Assembly: GCF_009697385.1 (NCBI RefSeq)
Contig: NZ_VUNL01000005.1
Span: 1 to 64,000 of the forward strand
Length of the DNA stretch: 64,000 nucleotides
Source of the DNA: Wylensekiella montiformis
GTDB lineage: Bacteria; Bacillota; Negativicutes; Selenomonadales; Selenomonadaceae
Direction of reading: 5' to 3'
The position numbers were made by a program, and so were the translations under genes. Below, piece by piece: positions 60,400 to 64,000 of this stretch. Under the pieces are notes generated by a model. The model ran no database searches, had not been told where the DNA came from, and saw nothing but the letters and a program-made list of their open reading frames with translations. Position 1 is the stretch's first letter, and the number at the start of each line of letters is the position of its first letter.

Positions 60400-61959
60400 T
60401 TGATCAATGCAGTAGGCAGGGAGATACCGGATGAACTTCTGACGGACGGGCGGGAAGTCTATCAGGGGAAATATCATATGGACGGAAAGTCGTTCCGGAA
60501 AGCCGGACCGATGGCTGTCCGCCGTGAAAAACCGCAGGAAAGCAAAGTGCTTGGCTCCATTCGCGAGGCCTGCGAGCGGTGCGGCGCGCATGACGGCATG
60601 ACGGTTTCCTTTCATCATGCGTTCCGCAACGGCGATTACGTCACGAGTATGGTCATGAAGGTACTCGTCGAGGAGATGGGCCTCAAAGATCTGACGGTCG
60701 CGACAACCTCGCTGGGATCGGCTCAGGATCGTCTGGCCGACTACATCGAGCAGGGCAAAATCATCGGGATTCAGTCCTCTGGCGTGCGCGGACGCATCGG
60801 CGAGGTCATTTCTGCCGGCAAGCTCCGGACGCCGGCGGTCATCCGCAGCCACGGCGGACGTCCCCGGGCGATTGAAACGGGAGAACTTCACATTGATATT
60901 TCCTTTATCGCCGCTTCGACTTCTGACGATTACGGCAATGCAAAAGGGACCGGCGGCAAACATGACTGCGGCGCGATGGGATATGCCGTCGCGGACTCGC
61001 ACTATGCGGATCACGTCGTCGTCATTACGGACACGCTGGTGCCGTTCCCCAATATGCCCGCGCCGATCCGGTCCATCGATGTCGATGCCGTCGTCGTGGT
61101 TTCTGCGGTCGGCGATCCGGCGAAAATCGGCACGAAGGAAGCGCGCATCACCAAGGATCCGCGCAATCTCATGATGGCGGAGAACTGCGCCCGGGTCATC
61201 GCCTCGACGCCTTACTTTAAGGAAGGATTTTCCTTCCAGACCGGAGTGGGCGGCCCGTCGCTGGCGGTCAACCGCTTTCTGGAACAATATATGGTCGACA
61301 AAGGGATCCGGATGGGCTTTGCGCTCGGCGGCATGGGCGGAAACATCTGCGACCTCATGGATAAAGGTCTGGTCGGCAAGCTGCTCGATACGCAGGATTT
61401 CGATATGAAGGCCATCCGGCATCTGCAGGATCATCCGGACCGGCATCTGGAAATTTCGACGAGCGAATATGCCAATGCGGCGAACAAGGGAGCCTATGTC
61501 AACAAATTGGATTTTGTCGTGCTCGCCGCGCTGGAAATCGATACGGATTTCAATGTCAATGTCCTGACCGGCTCCGACGGTGTGCTGCGCGGCGCGCCGG
61601 GCGGTCATCCGGATACCGCGGAGGGGAGCAAGTGCTGCATCATCGTCACGCCGCTGGTGCGCGGCCGGATGGCGACCGTCTGCAAACGGGTTGTCACGGT
61701 CACGACGCCGGGAGACTGCGTCGATGTTCTGGTGACGGATTATGGCATTGCCGTAAACCCGAAGCGTCCCGATCTCATCGAATGCCTTGACCGGGCTTCG
61801 ATACCGCATGTCACCATTCAGGAGCTTCAGGAAAAAGCATATCGTCTGGTCGGCACGCCGGATGATTTGGAATGGGAAGACCGGGTCGTAGCGGTCCTTG
61901 AGGCACGGGATGGAACGATTCTCGATGTGATCCGCAAGATCAAGCCGCTGAAGCTTTGA
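60400..61959 (+). CDS. citF: Citrate lyase alpha subunit (citrate:acetyl-ACP transferase)
   Basis: This 519-residue subunit transfers the ACP between acetate and citrate. GMTVSFHHAFRNGDYVTSMVM (~70), GTGGKHDCGAMGYAVADSHYADHVVV (~185), and GGMGGNICDLMDKG (~310) are typical of CitF. The start is probably TTG 60400, 9 nt after AAGGGGG; ATG 60391 is in frame but directly abuts that site. Confidence 0.95.
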   Translation: MINAVGREIPDELLTDGREVYQGKYHMDGKSFRKAGPMAVRREKPQESKVLGSIREACERCGAHDGMTVSFHHAFRNGDYVTSMVMKVLVEEMGLKDLTVATTSLGSAQDRLADYIEQGKIIGIQSSGVRGRIGEVISAGKLRTPAVIRSHGGRPRAIETGELHIDISFIAASTSDDYGNAKGTGGKHDCGAMGYAVADSHYADHVVVITDTLVPFPNMPAPIRSIDVDAVVVVSAVGDPAKIGTKEARITKDPRNLMMAENCARVIASTPYFKEGFSFQTGVGGPSLAVNRFLEQYMVDKGIRMGFALGGMGGNICDLMDKGLVGKLLDTQDFDMKAIRHLQDHPDRHLEISTSEYANAANKGAYVNKLDFVVLAALEIDTDFNVNVLTGSDGVLRGAPGGHPDTAEGSKCCIIVTPLVRGRMATVCKRVVTVTTPGDCVDVLVTDYGIAVNPKRPDLIECLDRASIPHVTIQELQEKAYRLVGTPDDLEWEDRVVAVLEARDGTILDVIRKIKPLKL

Positions 61960-62022
61960 CTCCGGCATCCTGCAAGCCCGATCGGTGCAGGATGTGCAGA
62001 CTGGACAGAAAGGAAGAGAAAA

Positions 62023-62949
62023 ATGACTCGCCGTTTCTTTTCCCGGATTGGCGCGGCGGCTGTCGAAGCCGTGCTGTACGAGGTATCGGCCACCCCGAAG
62101 CCGGGCCTCGTAGACCGGGCCAATTCCGGGGCGCATAACGATATGGATTTCTTTACCTTTCTGTCGTCTGCGGCAGCCCTTCGCCATTGCTTTGACGAAT
62201 GTGCGGCGGAAGGGATTCGCCATACCGAAGAGCCGATACAGGCGCTGCTGCCCTACCTGCAGGCGGTCGGCGCGGCCGCCGAGCGGAACATGTTCGCGAT
62301 GACGCGGGGCGTGAACACGCATAAAGGCATGATTTTCAGTCTGGGCCTCCTGTCCGGCGCGGCGGGATGGGCGGCCGGACGGCAGCTCCCGCTCGGCTCA
62401 GAGCTGCTTTGCGGGTTGGCCGCCCGCATGTGCGAAGGACTCTGCGCGGCGGCCTTTAGCGGGCTGTCCCTGAAGCCTGAGTCCGAACTTACCCGGGGGG
62501 AGCTCATGTACCTGCGTTTTGGCGCGGCCGGCGTGCGCGGTGAAGCGCAGAGCGGATTTCAATCGGTGCGGAAGTGGTCCCTGCCGGTCTATCGCCGGGA
62601 GCGTCTGGCCGGATGCAGCATCAACGATGCGCTGGTGGATGCGCTGCTGGCCTTGATGGCCGGGACGGCGGACACCAATATTCTGGGCCGCCACGACCGG
62701 GACGCACTTCACTATGTGCAGGAGTCTGCGGCGGAAGCCATCCGGCTGGGCGGCATGCAGACGGAGACCGGCCGGGCCGCCGTCCGAGAAATGGATCAGA
62801 TCTTTATCCGCAAATGGATCAGCCCGGGCGGATCGGCAGACCTCACTGCGGTGACGCATTTCCTGTATGAACTGGAGGCCGCGGAAGGACGAGCGCAGGA
62901 AAGAGAATGTCCGGCGGAGACAGGCTGCCCTGCTGTCATGCAGAAATAA
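62023..62949 (+). CDS. citG: Triphosphoribosyl-dephospho-CoA synthase CitG
   Basis: This 308-residue enzyme makes the citrate lyase prosthetic-group precursor from ATP and dephospho-CoA. Family motifs are EVSATPKPGLVDRANSGAHNDMDFFTF (~22-48), GVNTHKGMIFSLGLL (~90) and GTADTNILGRHD (~212). ATG 62023 follows GAAAGGAAG. It ends with an extra Glu/Cys-rich tail of ~20 residues. Confidence 0.95.
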   Translation: MTRRFFSRIGAAAVEAVLYEVSATPKPGLVDRANSGAHNDMDFFTFLSSAAALRHCFDECAAEGIRHTEEPIQALLPYLQAVGAAAERNMFAMTRGVNTHKGMIFSLGLLSGAAGWAAGRQLPLGSELLCGLAARMCEGLCAAAFSGLSLKPESELTRGELMYLRFGAAGVRGEAQSGFQSVRKWSLPVYRRERLAGCSINDALVDALLALMAGTADTNILGRHDRDALHYVQESAAEAIRLGGMQTETGRAAVREMDQIFIRKWISPGGSADLTAVTHFLYELEAAEGRAQERECPAETGCPAVMQK

Positions 62950-63003
62950 AAAAATAAGGAAGAAAGAACGGAACTGTCCGTGATTAGAAGGGGGAGTTTT
63001 TTG

Positions 63004-64000
63004 ATGTTATTAGCAATAACAGGCTTTATTATGATCTTTTTGATCATCTATCTCCTATTGCAGACCAAAGCAAATCCAACGGCGATTTTCGTGATTGTGC
63101 CGATTGTCTGTGCGGTAGTCTGTGGATTTGACTTCGCGCAGATTTCGGCATTCATGAAAAAAGGCGTAACCACGACCATGCCGGTTGCGGTCCTGTTCAT
63201 TTTTTCTATCGTATATTTCTCGATCATGTCCGAAGTGGGGCTGTTTGATCCGCTGGTCAATTTTCTGGTCCGGCGGGCAGGCTCGAACGTCGTGCTGGTC
63301 ACCGTGGCCACCGGCTGCATTGCGACGATCGCGCATCTGGACGGCGCTCTTGCCGCGACGCTTCTCGTCACAATTCCCGCGATGCTGCCCCTTTACAAAA
63401 AGCTTCATATCCGCCCCGTTGTTCTGTGCGTCATCATCGGCGCGGCGATGAGTATCATGAACCTGCTGCCGTGGGGCGGCCCGGTCGCCCGCGTCGGCGT
63501 GGTCCTGAACGCGGATGTGAACGCGCTCTGGCATACGCTGATTCCGCTGCAGATCGCCGGTGTATTTATGGTTCTTGGTTTCTCGGCCTTCATGGGCGTT
63601 CTGGAAAAACGCCGCGGCGCTGGTCTGCATCCGACGGGCAAGGCGGCCATGCTTGACGAGGATGCCTCTTCGGCCCGGCAGGAGACGGATGAGGAAGCCG
63701 AGTCGCTGAAACGCCATGGCTGGTACTGGTGGTTTAACCTGCTTCTGACCGCGGCGGTCATCGGCATGCTCTGCTTTACCCATATCCAGCTGTACGCCGC
63801 CTTCATGATCGGCCTGTCTCTCGCGCTGGTCGTGAACTTTCCGGATCCCAAAATGCAGGCGAAGCGAATCAAAGCGCATGCCGGTGCGGCGCTCGGCGTG
63901 CCGATGATCCTGCTGGCCTCCGGCGTATTCCTCGGCGTGCTGACCGGGACAAAGATGATGGACGCCATGGCGCATACGCTTGTCGCGATCATCCCCGGAT
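63004..64000 (+). CDS. CitMHS family citrate transporter (partial, runs off the window)
   Basis: At least 332 residues of a membrane permease are present, open to the end of the window. GFIMIFLIIYLLLQTKANPTA, MPVAVLFIFSIVYFSIMSEVGLFDPLVNFLVRR and LDGALAATLLVTIPAMLPLYKKL match the CitMHS (metal-citrate/H+ symporter) family, which is normally ~430-450 residues. ATG 63004 follows AAGGGGGAG. It is the last visible gene of the citrate operon and supplies its substrate. Confidence 0.9.
   Translation, partial: MLLAITGFIMIFLIIYLLLQTKANPTAIFVIVPIVCAVVCGFDFAQISAFMKKGVTTTMPVAVLFIFSIVYFSIMSEVGLFDPLVNFLVRRAGSNVVLVTVATGCIATIAHLDGALAATLLVTIPAMLPLYKKLHIRPVVLCVIIGAAMSIMNLLPWGGPVARVGVVLNADVNALWHTLIPLQIAGVFMVLGFSAFMGVLEKRRGAGLHPTGKAAMLDEDASSARQETDEEAESLKRHGWYWWFNLLLTAAVIGMLCFTHIQLYAAFMIGLSLALVVNFPDPKMQAKRIKAHAGAALGVPMILLASGVFLGVLTGTKMMDAMAHTLVAIIPG

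Noticed and set aside
60370-62322. A 650-codon open frame opposite citF and citG
   Set aside because: Antisense shadow of two clear citrate lyase genes, with a low-complexity Arg/Asp/His composition.
1-64000. CRISPR arrays or cas genes
   Set aside because: No regularly spaced repeats and no Cas-like proteins were seen anywhere in the window.

Overview
The window looks like chromosomal sequence of an anaerobic, moderately GC-rich Firmicute. Its gene set (citrate lyase, Trk potassium uptake, ascorbate-type PTS, Tat-exported flavodoxins, many LysR/hydrolase redox cassettes, frequent TTG starts behind strong AAGGAGG-type ribosome binding sites) suggests the Negativicutes, perhaps a Selenomonas- or Mitsuokella-like genus. 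That placement is inference; nothing here is a decisive marker except possibly the 23S end, which I could not search.

Layout. 1-470: 3' end of 23S rRNA, 5S rRNA and the rrn terminator. 490-915: mscL. 917-1450: a DnaA-box cluster and a structured, terminated leader. 1450-3650: pantothenate operon (BASS-family transporter, panC, panD). 3738-6070: MATE exporter divergent from a BmrR-like MerR regulator, with a textbook 19-bp-spacer promoter between them. 6183-10469: trkA plus two different trkH-type channel subunits. 10488-15339: AEC carrier, then a glycerate/aldarate group (glycerate kinase, GntP permease, CdaR-like regulator). 15571-21324: PPC-domain protein, a beheaded LysR relic, an ECF-S-like membrane protein, and an ascorbate-type PTS (EIIA, EIIB, EIIC) divergent from a PRD/EIIB/EIIA regulator.

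21433-30243 and 45091-49552 read as one redox island: Gfo/Idh oxidoreductase, CMD-cupin protein, LysR regulators, two secreted dienelactone-hydrolase-like proteins, a cyclophilin-like lipoprotein, MFS exporter, flavin reductase, two Tat-exported flavodoxin lipoproteins (one with an iron-sulfur motif), aldo/keto reductase, a DUF4405 protein with two His-x13-His pairs typical of a diheme cytochrome b, and two paralogous one-helix membrane proteins. Gene fragments (cupin tail, LysR heads, alcohol dehydrogenase tail) litter the island, and an upstream element of about 100 bp recurs three times in it.

The island is split by about 14.6 kb of foreign DNA (about 30378-44979). It holds HxlR-esterase-adenylation enzyme-GNAT-radical SAM genes, decayed fragments, an IS3-family element with a -1 frameshift signal, a very AT-rich restriction-modification system with a fused m5C/m6A methyltransferase and an HNH endonuclease, and broken large serine recombinases. 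It looks like a degraded integrative element.

49601-54811: Tat-exported metallophosphoesterase, an EAL-domain signalling protein and a YgjP-type metallopeptidase. 54922-56229: dicarboxylate/amino acid symporter. 56429-64000: citrate fermentation locus, with citX-citC-lysR on the minus strand divergent from citD-citE-citF-citG and a CitMHS citrate transporter that runs off the window.
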